The notes beneath the pieces are model-generated. The model saw nothing but the letters and a program-made list of their open reading frames with translations, searched no databases and was not told the DNA's origin. Both the position numbers and the translations under genes were made by a program. From Providencia vermicola (GTDB taxonomy: Bacteria > Pseudomonadota > Gammaproteobacteria > Enterobacterales > Enterobacteriaceae), in assembly GCF_010748935.1 (NCBI RefSeq), contig NZ_CP048796.1:1863001-1927000 (forward strand): a stretch of DNA of 64,000 nucleotides, given 5' to 3'. Of the stretch, positions 40,189 through 48,762 are shown one piece after another (positions within the stretch are counted from its first letter, which is position 1; every line of letters begins with the position of its first letter).

Positions 40189-40192
40189 AAAA

Positions 40193-40218
40193 ACAGCCTT
40201 AAAACAATTTAAGGCTGT
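40193..40218 (-). terminator. bidirectional terminator of the small-peptide transcript and cigR-like gene
   Basis: Inverted repeat ACAGCCTTAAA / TTTAAGGCTGT with a 4-nt loop; on the minus strand it is followed by TTTTTTT, on the plus strand by a weak T-rich tail. Confidence 0.85.
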
Positions 40219-40274
40219 ATTGCTAAATAATATGCATAGAACGCTAAAGGTGAGGTAATAAAGGCTTTCGTTTT

Positions 40275-40346
40275 TTACATAAAACGCTTAGCAAGTAGTT
40301 CAATAACTTCTTGAACGTTGCTAATAAATTCTTTGATGCTATTCAT
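40275..40346 (-). CDS. 23-residue amphipathic small peptide
   Basis: The ATG at 40346 has TTTGGAG 5 nt upstream. The peptide begins MNSIKEFISN and ends ELLAKRFM; Ile, Phe, Val and Leu recur every three to four residues, so an amphipathic helix is predicted. It lies in a short unit: promoter TTGACA-N16-TAAAAT (40390-40417), a near-consensus CRP palindrome and a terminator with T7. Transcript length would be ~195 nt, so this could also be a dual-function small RNA. No homologue is recognised. Confidence 0.6.
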   Translation of the reverse strand: MNSIKEFISNVQEVIELLAKRFM

Positions 40347-40363
40347 GGAAACTCCAAAAGTTA

Positions 40364-40383
40364 AAGTGTGATCTAGATCACTT
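40364..40383 (-). promoter_or_regulatory. CRP-type palindrome at the start of the small-peptide transcript
   Basis: Plus strand TGTGATCTAGATCACTT matches the CRP consensus in 9 of 10 core positions, with the optimal TCTAGA spacer. It covers about +1 to +20 of the predicted transcript, so binding should repress. Confidence 0.65.
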
Positions 40384-40389
40384 GAATGC

Positions 40390-40417
40390 ATTTTAGCTTT
40401 TGGCTGTAGAATGTCAA
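40390..40417 (-). promoter_or_regulatory. sigma-70 promoter of the small-peptide transcript
   Basis: TTGACA (40412-40417), 16-nt spacer, TAAAAT (40390-40395) on the minus strand. Confidence 0.7.
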
Positions 40418-40497
40418 GCACCTAGCTAAACATTTTTTGAATCTTTAAAAAAATTTTGATATCAGCAGTTTCCAGTTCAATATTTTTGAATTATCAA

Positions 40498-41073
40498 TCA
40501 CTTACTGCTATTTTTTAGCGCTCCAGCCAGTAGGAATAAATTAAAAGAACTAAACAGTAATTCAATACCAATAAAGAGCGTTAACAATGTGATTGACGTT
40601 TGCGCATTACCGCTTAACAGCATGTAGGCAATGATAAAATCGAGAATACCAATTAAAATATTCATCATTCCCGCCGCAGAGCTGAAAAGTTTAGCGCCAA
40701 CGAAGATACGGATCACACCACCAATTATGAAGAGAATAGCGACAAATACCGCTAAGAATAATAAGCTTTGTAAGGGGTCGGTGATAAAAGCATAGCCTAA
40801 GATTAAGTAAGCAATACCTGCAATTAAGCTGAATAAGACAGATACATTTGCATACAGTCGATTGAATACAATATTTAAAATGACGGCTATACCGCTAATC
40901 AATAACATAACACCGATCAATGAACTAAATGCGATACCAGAGACAATCGGGTTAGTTATACAGACCACCCCACCAATGAGAAGCAATAAGGCGACCAAAT
41001 AGATAAGCGTTCTATGACCTTTTAATTGTGAATCTGCAAGATTTTTAAGTTGATTTTGATTGAGATTAAGCAT
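40498..41073 (-). CDS. hdeD: HdeD-family membrane protein
   Basis: 191 residues with six membrane helices arranged as three repeated hairpins (LIYLVALLLLIGGVVCITNP, LILGYAFITDPLQSL, and the C-terminal pair). HdeD proteins are linked to acid resistance at high cell density in E. coli. GGGGA precedes the start. Single gene; 120 nt upstream of the small-peptide promoter in the same direction. Confidence 0.85.
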   Translation of the reverse strand: MLNLNQNQLKNLADSQLKGHRTLIYLVALLLLIGGVVCITNPIVSGIAFSSLIGVMLLISGIAVILNIVFNRLYANVSVLFSLIAGIAYLILGYAFITDPLQSLLFLAVFVAILFIIGGVIRIFVGAKLFSSAAGMMNILIGILDFIIAYMLLSGNAQTSITLLTLFIGIELLFSSFNLFLLAGALKNSSK

Positions 41074-41391
41074 AATAAAATTTCCCCTTAAATCAAATGA
41101 GTGGCAACTGTATGGGTCGATTTGAGTTAATATCCAAAATATAGACCATTAGTGTTTAATTCAATAGCTATTTCACAAAAACACTAATCGTGGCTATTGT
41201 TAATACTAGCGATTAAGTCCAAATACGATGAGTTAAAGTGGCAAGAATAAAATTGAACAATACAATACTCAAATAATGAGTGGTTAAGTCAATAACTCAA
41301 ATAATAGTGTTTTTGTAATACTAATGAGTGAAAACAGATATATCGCATCGTGAAACTTGGTATTTATAAGCTTGAAAAGGAAGTAAACATT
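41074..41391. other. intergenic region between hdeD and the transaminase gene
   Basis: Divergent promoter region, AT-rich; no gene or clear site seen. Confidence 0.4.
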
Positions 41392-42240
41392 ATGATTACC
41401 TACATAAATGGTCAATTTGTGCCAGAAGAACAAGCATCAATATCCGTATTCGACCGTGGTTTCTTGTTTGCTGATGCAGTCTATGAAGTTACCGCTGTTG
41501 TTAATGGTCGTTTGGTTGATTTTAAAAATCATATGACACGCTTGCAACGTTCATGTCATGAATTGCAATTAGCTTTACCTTATACAGAAGAGTCGTTATT
41601 AAAAATTCACCAACAGATCATTGAAAAAAATAATCTCACTGAAGGGTTAATTTATTTACAACTCACAAGGGGCAATGCTGGACAGCGCAATTTCTTGTTT
41701 CCCGATAAAACGATTACACCCACATTAGTGATATTTGCCCAACAAGCTTCGATTATTGATAATCCACGCGCTACAACAGGGATTAGTGTCGTAACATTTG
41801 ACGATATTCGTTGGCAACGATGCGATATTAAAACCGTTGCTTTGCTGGCGGCATGTTTAGCAAAAGACTATGCGCATTCTCAAGGGGCGGATGATGCACT
41901 TTTTGTGTCAAATGGCGATATCACAGAAGGGAGTTCAAGCAACTTTTTTATCATTACACATGAAAATATAATCAAAACTCGTGCTTTAGGTTATGAAATA
42001 TTACCCGGTATTACGCGGCAAGCAATTTTAACGCTTGCTCGGGAGCAGCATTTAGCTATTGAAGAAGGTACTTTTACTGTTGAAGAGGCAATGGCCGCAA
42101 AAGAAGCTTTTATTACTTCATCAACGACATTCGTTTGGCCTGTTATTGAAATTGACGGGCGGAAAGTGGCCGGCGGAAAGCCTGGACCACTAACACACCG
42201 GTTGCGTGAAATTTATATACAAAAGATGTTAGTTGTATAA
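41392..42240 (+). CDS. dat: D-amino-acid aminotransferase (class IV PLP enzyme)
   Basis: 282 residues from ATG 41392 (AAGGAAG upstream). Fold-type IV features: SVFDRGFLFADAVYEVTAV near the N-terminus, the PLP lysine in DIKTVALLAACLAK (about residue 147), glutamate in TEGSSSNFFI and LPGITRQAIL. The RGFLFADAVYE stretch and length fit D-alanine transaminases, which make D-Glu or D-Ala; branched-chain or lyase members of the fold are less likely. It converges on an isochorismatase-like gene. Confidence 0.88.
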   Translation: MITYINGQFVPEEQASISVFDRGFLFADAVYEVTAVVNGRLVDFKNHMTRLQRSCHELQLALPYTEESLLKIHQQIIEKNNLTEGLIYLQLTRGNAGQRNFLFPDKTITPTLVIFAQQASIIDNPRATTGISVVTFDDIRWQRCDIKTVALLAACLAKDYAHSQGADDALFVSNGDITEGSSSNFFIITHENIIKTRALGYEILPGITRQAILTLAREQHLAIEEGTFTVEEAMAAKEAFITSSTTFVWPVIEIDGRKVAGGKPGPLTHRLREIYIQKMLVV

Positions 42241-42259
42241 GACATGAAAAAGAGTCCAT

Positions 42260-42841
42260 TCACTTTAGTTTTCCTTGCAGGAAATCGGCTAGGGAGGAAA
42301 CGGTGACCATTCCTTGTAATGCTTGCATACTTTGATGATGTAGCTCTAATGTTGCTGCGGCGCATAGTTCATCAATGACTGTAACTTGATAACCGAAATC
42401 ATGAGCTTGGCGAGCACTGCTTTGAATGGTCATCACTGAACTGACCCCACCAAAAATAACATGTTTAATGTTATTTTCTTTTAACCAATGGTTGAGTTGG
42501 TTACCTGTAAATGCGCTGACACCTTTTTTTACTATGATGACGTCACGGAGTTGAACATCTAATTTTTCAGCCCAATGGCAGCCAGCAGAGCTTAATTTTA
42601 ATGCACCGATCGCTTTTGCATGATGGAACATAGGGGAACCCGCTGGGATATCATGATAATCATCCGCAAAGCCCACTTTTACCCAGATAATAGGGATATT
42701 ATTTTTACGGGCAAAATCGGCGGCTTGATTCGCTCTGTCGATAATATGGCGTTCTTGAGTTTGTGGATAGCTGGTATTTAATAAACCATTTTCGCCAACA
42801 ATTTCCTGAATTAGGTCGATAATAATGAGTGCTTGGGACAT
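42260..42841 (-). CDS. isochorismatase-family cysteine hydrolase
   Basis: 193 residues from ATG 42841 (AAAGGAAAG upstream). Motifs: ALIIIDLIQEIVGENG (catalytic Asp), VKKGVSAFTGNQL (Lys) and IFGGVSSVMTIQSSAR at the position where most family members have a catalytic Cys; here the residue following GGVSS is Val-Met-Thr rather than CV, so the nucleophile is not obvious. The family hydrolyses amides or vinyl ethers such as nicotinamide. The possible loss of the catalytic Cys makes the activity uncertain. Confidence 0.8.
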   Translation of the reverse strand: MSQALIIIDLIQEIVGENGLLNTSYPQTQERHIIDRANQAADFARKNNIPIIWVKVGFADDYHDIPAGSPMFHHAKAIGALKLSSAGCHWAEKLDVQLRDVIIVKKGVSAFTGNQLNHWLKENNIKHVIFGGVSSVMTIQSSARQAHDFGYQVTVIDELCAAATLELHHQSMQALQGMVTVSSLADFLQGKLK

Positions 42842-42938
42842 GAGCTTTCCTTTAAACAAATAAGTAAAAAGACTTACAGTGTTTAAGTATAGACTAAACA
42901 CTGTTTAAGACTCTGTTAACCTAGTTGCAAAAAGGGCG

Positions 42939-44300
42939 TTAAGGCAAATCGATAATAAAACCAACACCTTTTTTATCTAGTCCATCGGTGACACGTATCG
43001 CTGCATCTATTTTTGTTGCGAGGTTATGAACAATGGATAGACCAAGTCCACTACCTGTTTCTGTTGTACCGGGAACACGATAGAAACGTGAAAATATTAA
43101 TTGGCGGCTTTCTTCTGGAATGCCTCGACCATTATCTTGTACGGTAATCGTTGCGCCGAAAGGCGATAAATCTTTAATTGTGATTTTAATCTTTCCTTTT
43201 TTATCACTATATTTAATCGCATTTTCCAGTAAGTTGGTAAAAATTGTTGTTAATGCTAGTTTATCAGTGGTAATAAAGACATTATCTGCACTTTGTAGTT
43301 CGATATCGATATCTTGGTTTATAGCATGTGGTACATGCAATGAAGTAATATGAGAAATTAATACGGGTAAGTTAATCTGCTCTTTATTTACAGAAAAGTC
43401 TTCAGCCTCTAAGCGTGCTAAATCGATAAGCTGGTGTGATAACGACGCCGCTCGATTTAATGCTGCCTGCATGTCGTTAACGATTTCTTCTTTCTCTTTT
43501 ACATTCTGTATTTGCATCAATAAATGAAGCTGAGCAATGACCGCGGCAATGGGGGTACGGAGTTCATGTGCAGCATCTGCCATAAATCGTTTTTCACGTT
43601 GGTTTGCAGCATCAACGCGTGACATGAGATTATTGATTGCCGTAATAATAGGACGAATTTCTTTATACTGCTCTTTTACTGAGATGGGAGTTAAATTCCC
43701 CGGTTTGCGGCTAGCGATAATCGTTGCAGCTTGTCTTAGCGGTCTTAAACTAAAATAAGCGGTGATGATAATTGCAATTAGCATGATGCCTAATATAAAT
43801 AATAAAGGTATTGCAGTACCTTCAGCGGGGCTACCTATTATTGATTTCCTGTCAAAGTAAGACTCTCCAAGGATCACCTCGATGGAGTGTTCATCATTCC
43901 ATGCGAAGGTAAAGTGCCAATTAGGATACTGTTTTTTGAGGTCATTGAACAAAATATTATCGGTTATTTTGATTTGGTCACTATTGCGATATAACACATC
44001 ACCATGTTGGTTACGCACGGCAACAAATGGTCTATAGGATACCTCTAAACCATTTTCCATTGCGTCAGTATACATTTTTTGCAATGAGGTCATGATACGT
44101 TCAAAATATTCTGGGTTATTAGCAACGGTACCTAAAGTAGACGCAAAACCTTCAGTAACGATTTGCTGCTGGAGGTTAAAATCATCATCAATATCAGGTA
44201 AATAAAAAAATTGTAACCAACCTACTAATAATACCCATAACAGAATTACTGAGCTTATCTGTAAGAAAAAAGTATAGATAAAAAAGGATTTAACTTTCAC
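42939..44300 (-). CDS. sensor histidine kinase (QseC/PmrB-like)
   Basis: 453 residues. Membrane helices near 8-30 and 163-186 flank a ~130-residue periplasmic sensor. HAMP, then HisKA with His245 in AAHELRTPIAAV, N-box NLLENAIKYS and G-boxes DNGRGIPEES and GSGLGLSIVHNLA. It overlaps the response-regulator gene by 11 nt. Ligand unknown; the divergent MipA/OmpV gene is a likely target of the pair. Confidence 0.9.
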   Translation of the reverse strand: MKVKSFFIYTFFLQISSVILLWVLLVGWLQFFYLPDIDDDFNLQQQIVTEGFASTLGTVANNPEYFERIMTSLQKMYTDAMENGLEVSYRPFVAVRNQHGDVLYRNSDQIKITDNILFNDLKKQYPNWHFTFAWNDEHSIEVILGESYFDRKSIIGSPAEGTAIPLLFILGIMLIAIIITAYFSLRPLRQAATIIASRKPGNLTPISVKEQYKEIRPIITAINNLMSRVDAANQREKRFMADAAHELRTPIAAVIAQLHLLMQIQNVKEKEEIVNDMQAALNRAASLSHQLIDLARLEAEDFSVNKEQINLPVLISHITSLHVPHAINQDIDIELQSADNVFITTDKLALTTIFTNLLENAIKYSDKKGKIKITIKDLSPFGATITVQDNGRGIPEESRQLIFSRFYRVPGTTETGSGLGLSIVHNLATKIDAAIRVTDGLDKKGVGFIIDLP

Positions 44301-44967
44301 TTGATTGCGCTTCTTTTTTAAGTAAATAACCGATGCCGCGAATAGTAATAATACGATCTTTACCTATCTTGCGCCGTAAATTGTGAATATGAACTTCAAG
44401 TGAATTACTTTCTATTTTATCATCTAACCCAAATAAACGTTGTTCGAGATCCGCTTTACGTACCACGTTATCTGCATTTTTTACTAATTCATATAATAGC
44501 TGATATTCTTTTCCTGAAAGCATTAATAGCTGATCATCTAATAGAACTTGATGGTTGATTGGGTTTAGTTGCAAATTATCCAATTGCCAAATTTCTGAAG
44601 AAAATCCTGCCATACGACGACTTACGGCTTTAACACGAGAAATAAGCTCAGGCATAGCAAACGGTTTTGTTAAAAAATCATCGGCACCGGAATCTAAACT
44701 GGCCACTAAATTATCCATCTGGTTTCGAGCGGTCAGAATAATAATTGGAATTGATTGGCCAGAACGACGCCAAGCAATTAATTCCTCATATCCATCACCA
44801 TCAGGTAAACCTAAATCTAATAACATGAGATCAAAATTACGTGAATTTAATTGTTGTTTAGCATCGTTAAGTAATCGTACCCAAAGGGGATTAAAACCAG
44901 CAAGTTCTAGACCACGACATAATGCTTTGCCTAGTTGGAGATCATCTTCAACTAATAAGATATTCAT
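44290..44967 (-). CDS. OmpR-family response regulator
   Basis: 225 residues. Receiver domain with acidic pair Asp8-Asp9, phospho-acceptor Asp51 in LLDLGLPDGDGY and Lys in DDFLTKPF. The C-terminal winged helix has LSGKEYQLLYELVKN and SNSLEVHIHNLRRKIG, ending in IRGIGYLL. QseB/PmrA/TctD-like by length and motif. Partner of the overlapping kinase gene. Confidence 0.93.
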   Translation of the reverse strand: MNILLVEDDLQLGKALCRGLELAGFNPLWVRLLNDAKQQLNSRNFDLMLLDLGLPDGDGYEELIAWRRSGQSIPIIILTARNQMDNLVASLDSGADDFLTKPFAMPELISRVKAVSRRMAGFSSEIWQLDNLQLNPINHQVLLDDQLLMLSGKEYQLLYELVKNADNVVRKADLEQRLFGLDDKIESNSLEVHIHNLRRKIGKDRIITIRGIGYLLKKEAQSSES

Positions 44968-45142
44968 TTTATCACCTCTCTAGCGTGCAGTATAAGCAGC
45001 TAATATTTTTCCGACAATATAACTAAGGTAAATTCAATGAGAGATTTAATGATCTCTTAAGGTTTGTTTAACCCATTTTTAAGGTACGAAGCGCGAATAG
45101 GATTACTATTTTAACATCTTTGCAATCCTTGGAATAACTAAA

Positions 45143-45385
45143 ATGAAATTACAATTAATTGAACTCCCTATTTTCGTTACTGTTATTCTTATCTCAATGT
45201 TTTTAATGGGAAAAAACTTTAGTCCTTCAAAGGAAATGCTCATGCCAACGCTTTCATTTAATCAGTTAGCTGAGAATACACATACTAGAAATGGTATTGA
45301 AAACGAAAGGATAAAAGACGAATTTAAAAAGAATTTGAAGCCTATAAAAGAAATTAAAGCATTTATTCGACAAAAAATTTATTAA
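45143..45385 (+). CDS. small single-pass membrane protein
   Basis: 80 residues with one N-terminal membrane helix (IELPIFVTVILISMFLMG, about 6-23) and a charged, Lys-rich tail. It lies 22 nt before the MipA/OmpV gene in the same direction, and divergent from the two-component system, so it may be co-regulated. No family recognised; ribosome-binding sequence is modest (TTGGA). Confidence 0.6.
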   Translation: MKLQLIELPIFVTVILISMFLMGKNFSPSKEMLMPTLSFNQLAENTHTRNGIENERIKDEFKKNLKPIKEIKAFIRQKIY

Positions 45386-45407
45386 CAGAACCAGATAGGA
45401 TATTTTA

Positions 45408-46208
45408 ATGAAACGTTTGTGTTCAGCGGCAATATTAGTCACTGCCTTGTCACCCTACAGTGTTGTCGTCGCAGGGGAGAGTGTCATAGTTTTGGGAGCA
45501 GGGGGTTCTGTTATGCCTGCTTATGAAGGATCTAATAAATACTTATTTTCGCCAACCGTTGATGTGAACTACGGATATATTTCCGATGATTACGGCGTAT
45601 TTAGCTTAGGGTTAGAGGGAGCAGAATGGGCTATTGGTTTAACCGAAAACTTAACGGTTTCCAGTCGGTTAGGTTATGACGCAGGACGAGATGAAAAAAT
45701 AGGTATTTTGGGTCATAAGAATGAAGATTTAAAAGGTATGGGGGATCTAGATAGCTCCATGCTCGTGGGGGCAGAAATTAATTATTCGATTAATAATTTT
45801 CAGCTTTACCTTTCTGCCAATATGGCAACGAAAGATCGCCATTATGGTGGACGAAATATTGGTAGAACTGTCAATGTTGAAATGGGGGGGATTGGTTATT
45901 ATCAGTTTAGTCATCGGTGGGATATCGAATATACGCTAGCAACCACCTGGGGGAATAAAGCTTACAATCAAGCTTATTTTGGCGTTTCTCCACTACAGGC
46001 GAGCCGTTCCCGTTTTAGTGAATATGATGCGGGGAGTGGATTTAAAGATGTTCATGGAGGCGCTATCCTAAACTATAACTGGAATGAAAATATAACCTTT
46101 TACACGGGGGTTGGGGCTTATTATCTTGTCGGTGATGCAGCAAAAAGTTCCATCACGGAGCAACGCCTAGGTTGGGTAGGTTTAGGTGGAGTAAGGTATA
46201 CTTTTTAA
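45408..46208 (+). CDS. MipA/OmpV-family outer-membrane protein
   Basis: 266 residues with a signal peptide ending near VVVAG. The mature protein is a beta-barrel: alternating hydrophobic strands, many Tyr/Gly, family motifs such as PAYEGSNKYLFSPTVDVNYGY, NVEMGGIGYYQFSH and the C-terminal aromatic residue (VRYTF). MipA links MltA and PBP1B in E. coli, while OmpV is a porin/adhesin; this member cannot be assigned further. AGGATA precedes the start. Likely target of the adjacent two-component system. Confidence 0.88.
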   Translation: MKRLCSAAILVTALSPYSVVVAGESVIVLGAGGSVMPAYEGSNKYLFSPTVDVNYGYISDDYGVFSLGLEGAEWAIGLTENLTVSSRLGYDAGRDEKIGILGHKNEDLKGMGDLDSSMLVGAEINYSINNFQLYLSANMATKDRHYGGRNIGRTVNVEMGGIGYYQFSHRWDIEYTLATTWGNKAYNQAYFGVSPLQASRSRFSEYDAGSGFKDVHGGAILNYNWNENITFYTGVGAYYLVGDAAKSSITEQRLGWVGLGGVRYTF

Positions 46209-46235
46209 TTTATCATTCTGTTGATGATAAACAAT

Positions 46236-46282
46236 AAAGGAATGCTGGACACGATAGACGATATCCAGACATTCCTTTAATT
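46236..46282. terminator. terminator between mipA-like gene and dinI
   Basis: Inverted repeat AAAGGAATG...CATTCCTTT, with internal pairing of CTGGA and TCCAG, followed by AATTTT; between two convergent genes. Confidence 0.75.
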
Positions 46283-46292
46283 TTATGCATAC

Positions 46293-46553
46293 TTAATCCT
46301 CTAACGTTTGTTCTGGGATCCAGCCATCATCCATCCATATTTCTTCTAATATCTCTTCGATACGAACCTTGTCTTGGGCAAGTTTGGTTCCAGAAATATT
46401 AATACGTTGACCAGAGCTAAAACCTACCCGAGTCACCATATCTGGGTATTGTGGGCTGAGTTTGCGCGTTATCTCAGACTCAAGAGCTTGCAACATAATA
46501 TCACTAGGTTTTTGTGGTGCATTTTTATCAAATAAAATTTCAATGCGTAACAT
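46293..46553 (-). CDS. dinI: DinI-family SOS protein
   Basis: 86 residues with the DinI/ImpC pattern: MLRIEILFDKN, EITRKLSPQYPDMVTRVGFS and an acidic C-terminal helix (EEILEEIWMDDGWIPE) that mimics DNA in RecA binding. DinI modulates RecA filaments and UmuD cleavage. A LexA box lies directly upstream, so SOS induction is expected. Confidence 0.92.
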   Translation of the reverse strand: MLRIEILFDKNAPQKPSDIMLQALESEITRKLSPQYPDMVTRVGFSSGQRINISGTKLAQDKVRIEEILEEIWMDDGWIPEQTLED

Positions 46554-46571
46554 AGTCGCCTCTAACTAATA

Positions 46572-46587
46572 CTGTGTTTGTATACAG
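46572..46587 (-). promoter_or_regulatory. LexA box of dinI
   Basis: CTGTGTTTGTATACAG: CTGT-N8-ACAG, a full LexA operator match 19 bp upstream of the dinI start. Confidence 0.9.
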
Positions 46588-46811
46588 TATTTTTAGATTG
46601 AGTCACGAATAAAGTCAATATCAGATCGATAATATTTTTTCAATGACACATAAAATATGTGCAACCACGGTTTTTTACTTTTTAAAGTTAAAATAAAACA
46701 ATGCGCTAGTAAGGGTTAACACTGGATAAAAACTTAAAATGAGTTGCCTAGAAAAAGAGAATAAGTATGCTAAATAGGTTTTTTTAAGATGATAGGATAG
46801 GTTCAGGTCGC

Positions 46812-47345
46812 ATGCTCACAGTAACAAGGTTGACTAGCAGAAACGTTTTAGAAATAGCAAATGTAAACCAACTGTATGATTCAGCATTCCCCGCTCATGA
46901 AAAAAGAAGTTATCAAGGGCGGCAAAGTATCCTTAGTCATGGGGATTATTATTTATACTATTTTTCTGATAACGGTATTTTTATTGGCTTTATAGGCAGT
47001 TGGAGAGTCGATGATTTCTTTTATATTGAACATCTTGCAGTTTCATCGGCTCTAAGGGGGCAGGGTTATGGTCAAAAGGTCATACAGTTATTTGCTAAAC
47101 AGGTGAACAACATTATCTTGGAAATTGATCCTGTCATTGATGAAATTAGTCAAAAGCGATTACGTTTTTATCTGCATTGTGGATTTAAACAAAATGAATA
47201 TGCACATGTTCATCCTAGTTATCACCCAGAGTTTAAACCTCATCAGTTGGAAATATTGAGTTATCCAATAAAAATCAACCCGCAAATATATCAACGATTT
47301 AATCAAAAATTAATCAATGTTGTTATGCAACCTTCTTTACTCTAA
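46812..47345 (+). CDS. GNAT-family acetyltransferase
   Basis: 177 residues. The acetyl-CoA-binding motif A is plain: IEHLAVSSALRGQGYGQKVI (about 75-95). An N-terminal LTSRNVLEIANVNQLYDSAF and Tyr-rich beta strands complete the fold. Substrate is unknown. Single gene; converges on a second GNAT gene. Confidence 0.85.
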   Translation: MLTVTRLTSRNVLEIANVNQLYDSAFPAHEKRSYQGRQSILSHGDYYLYYFSDNGIFIGFIGSWRVDDFFYIEHLAVSSALRGQGYGQKVIQLFAKQVNNIILEIDPVIDEISQKRLRFYLHCGFKQNEYAHVHPSYHPEFKPHQLEILSYPIKINPQIYQRFNQKLINVVMQPSLL

Positions 47346-47366
47346 AAATATGATGTTGCCAATTAA

Positions 47367-47777
47367 CTAGGCTAATTGGCAAAAGTAAATAAGTTCGGGA
47401 TCTCCCTCATCAAGATTATCGATGAAGCCACTTGGTTTGAATTGGGCTTTATCGAGTAATCGTTGCATCGGAGTATTTGACTGGTTAGTCGATGTAAATA
47501 TTTTTTGAGTAAGGCAAGTCTGTTTAAGTTGTTGTAGCAATGAAAGACCAGCACCTTGCTGTCGAAAGGCTTGATTAACCATTATCATTTCAATAAAAGC
47601 ACATTCAAAAAAATGGTAGTGTAATACCCCATAAGCGATAATTTGGTTCTGTTGTTCAATCAGGTAACAATGTTTGTTGTTGACCCATTGAGATATTTTT
47701 TGAGCTCGTTCTGCCGTTGTGACACTATCAAGCTGAATGAGGGATGCTATATCAGGGGGGGTTGCTAGTCGAAACAT
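47367..47777 (-). CDS. GNAT-family acetyltransferase
   Basis: 136 residues from ATG 47777; an ATG at 47807 would add 10 residues and the choice is not certain. Motif A reads IEMIMVNQAFRQQGAGLSLL, and the C-terminal FKPSGFIDNLDEGDPELIYF is typical of GNAT enzymes. Substrate unknown. Converges on the preceding GNAT gene. Confidence 0.8.
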   Translation of the reverse strand: MFRLATPPDIASLIQLDSVTTAERAQKISQWVNNKHCYLIEQQNQIIAYGVLHYHFFECAFIEMIMVNQAFRQQGAGLSLLQQLKQTCLTQKIFTSTNQSNTPMQRLLDKAQFKPSGFIDNLDEGDPELIYFCQLA

Positions 47778-47898
47778 GTGCAATGAGTATTCCTTATTGA
47801 TAAACATGACTGAATTGTAAATGTGCTTAAATGATGTATGGCTGCGATGATAAACAGTGCTAATTTAGTGAATAAATAAAACACAATGGGTTATTTCT

Positions 47899-48021
47899 AT
47901 GAAAATAATCAAAAAACTACTCAATAGTCAATATGTTGGTTATTGTCTTACTGTCTTTATGATGGTCATCTTTGGTGTGCCGCCATCTGAATGTGAAAAA
48001 GAGATGCAAAACGATAAATAA
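47899..48021 (+). CDS. putative 40-residue single-pass membrane peptide
   Basis: ATG at 47899 opens a 40-codon frame: basic start MKIIKKLLN, a hydrophobic core VGYCLTVFMMVIFG, then an acidic tail with Cys (SECEKEMQNDK). Ribosome-binding sequence is weak (TGGG). The basic-hydrophobic-polar layout is that of small inner-membrane peptides, but expression is unproven. Confidence 0.4.
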   Translation: MKIIKKLLNSQYVGYCLTVFMMVIFGVPPSECEKEMQNDK

Positions 48022-48084
48022 AATTGTGTTGCACTGACTACTTGCTCAGTTTGGGTATGTTTTCGCATTTTCAGTTTAAATCAG

Positions 48085-48762
48085 TTAGAACAAGCTTGCG
48101 GAGATATTGATACATAATCCGAGTATAGCCATATTGAAAATAAAAGAGATGATAGATTGTAATAAAACAGCACGGCGCATAGGTGTCGATGCAACCTCAA
48201 TGTCTGCTGTTTGTGATGCAACAGCAATAGTAAAAGAAAAATACATAAAGTCAGAGTAGCTCGGTTCGAGTAATTTATCTGGAAAACGTAACCATGGCTG
48301 CTGCGGATTAGCATTACTATAATATAAGTGTGCATAGTGCATCGTAAAACCGGTGGGAAGAAGTAGCCATGATGAAATTAAAGTCGACGCTGTGAGTGCA
48401 TAAGGGATGAATTTATCTGACTTAGAGAAATCACCATGACCGCCTAATGCAAAAAATAAAACTAATAAGCTTACACAGCATCCTGCAACCAAAAAGAAAA
48501 TAACCATTTGAGCACTTTCGTCTTCAACTTTCGTGATTTCACGGATGTTTTTAGCTTTGTGATTCATAATACGCACAAAAAGAAATAATAAATACATCCA
48601 GGCAAAAGCATTCCAGCTGATGATCAAACTCATCATAGTATTTTGATAAGAGAGTAGTGCGAAAAAAGTAGCGAAGGCAACAAATAATGAAATAATAAAG
48701 CGTGGGCGAGAGAGAAACACATGACGAAAAAGGCGCATAACGCGTATCGCGTAATGTAACAT
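48085..48762 (-). CDS. DUF1345 family membrane protein
   Basis: 225 residues with six or so membrane helices. Family stretches: EDESAQMVIFFLVAGCCV, THYAHLYY-like segment MHYAHLYYSN, and YSDFMYFSFTIAVASQTADI with the C-terminal MRRAVLLQSIISFIFNMAIL. Function unknown; the family is widespread in proteobacteria. Single gene. Confidence 0.85.
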   Translation of the reverse strand: MLHYAIRVMRLFRHVFLSRPRFIISLFVAFATFFALLSYQNTMMSLIISWNAFAWMYLLFLFVRIMNHKAKNIREITKVEDESAQMVIFFLVAGCCVSLLVLFFALGGHGDFSKSDKFIPYALTASTLISSWLLLPTGFTMHYAHLYYSNANPQQPWLRFPDKLLEPSYSDFMYFSFTIAVASQTADIEVASTPMRRAVLLQSIISFIFNMAILGLCINISASLF

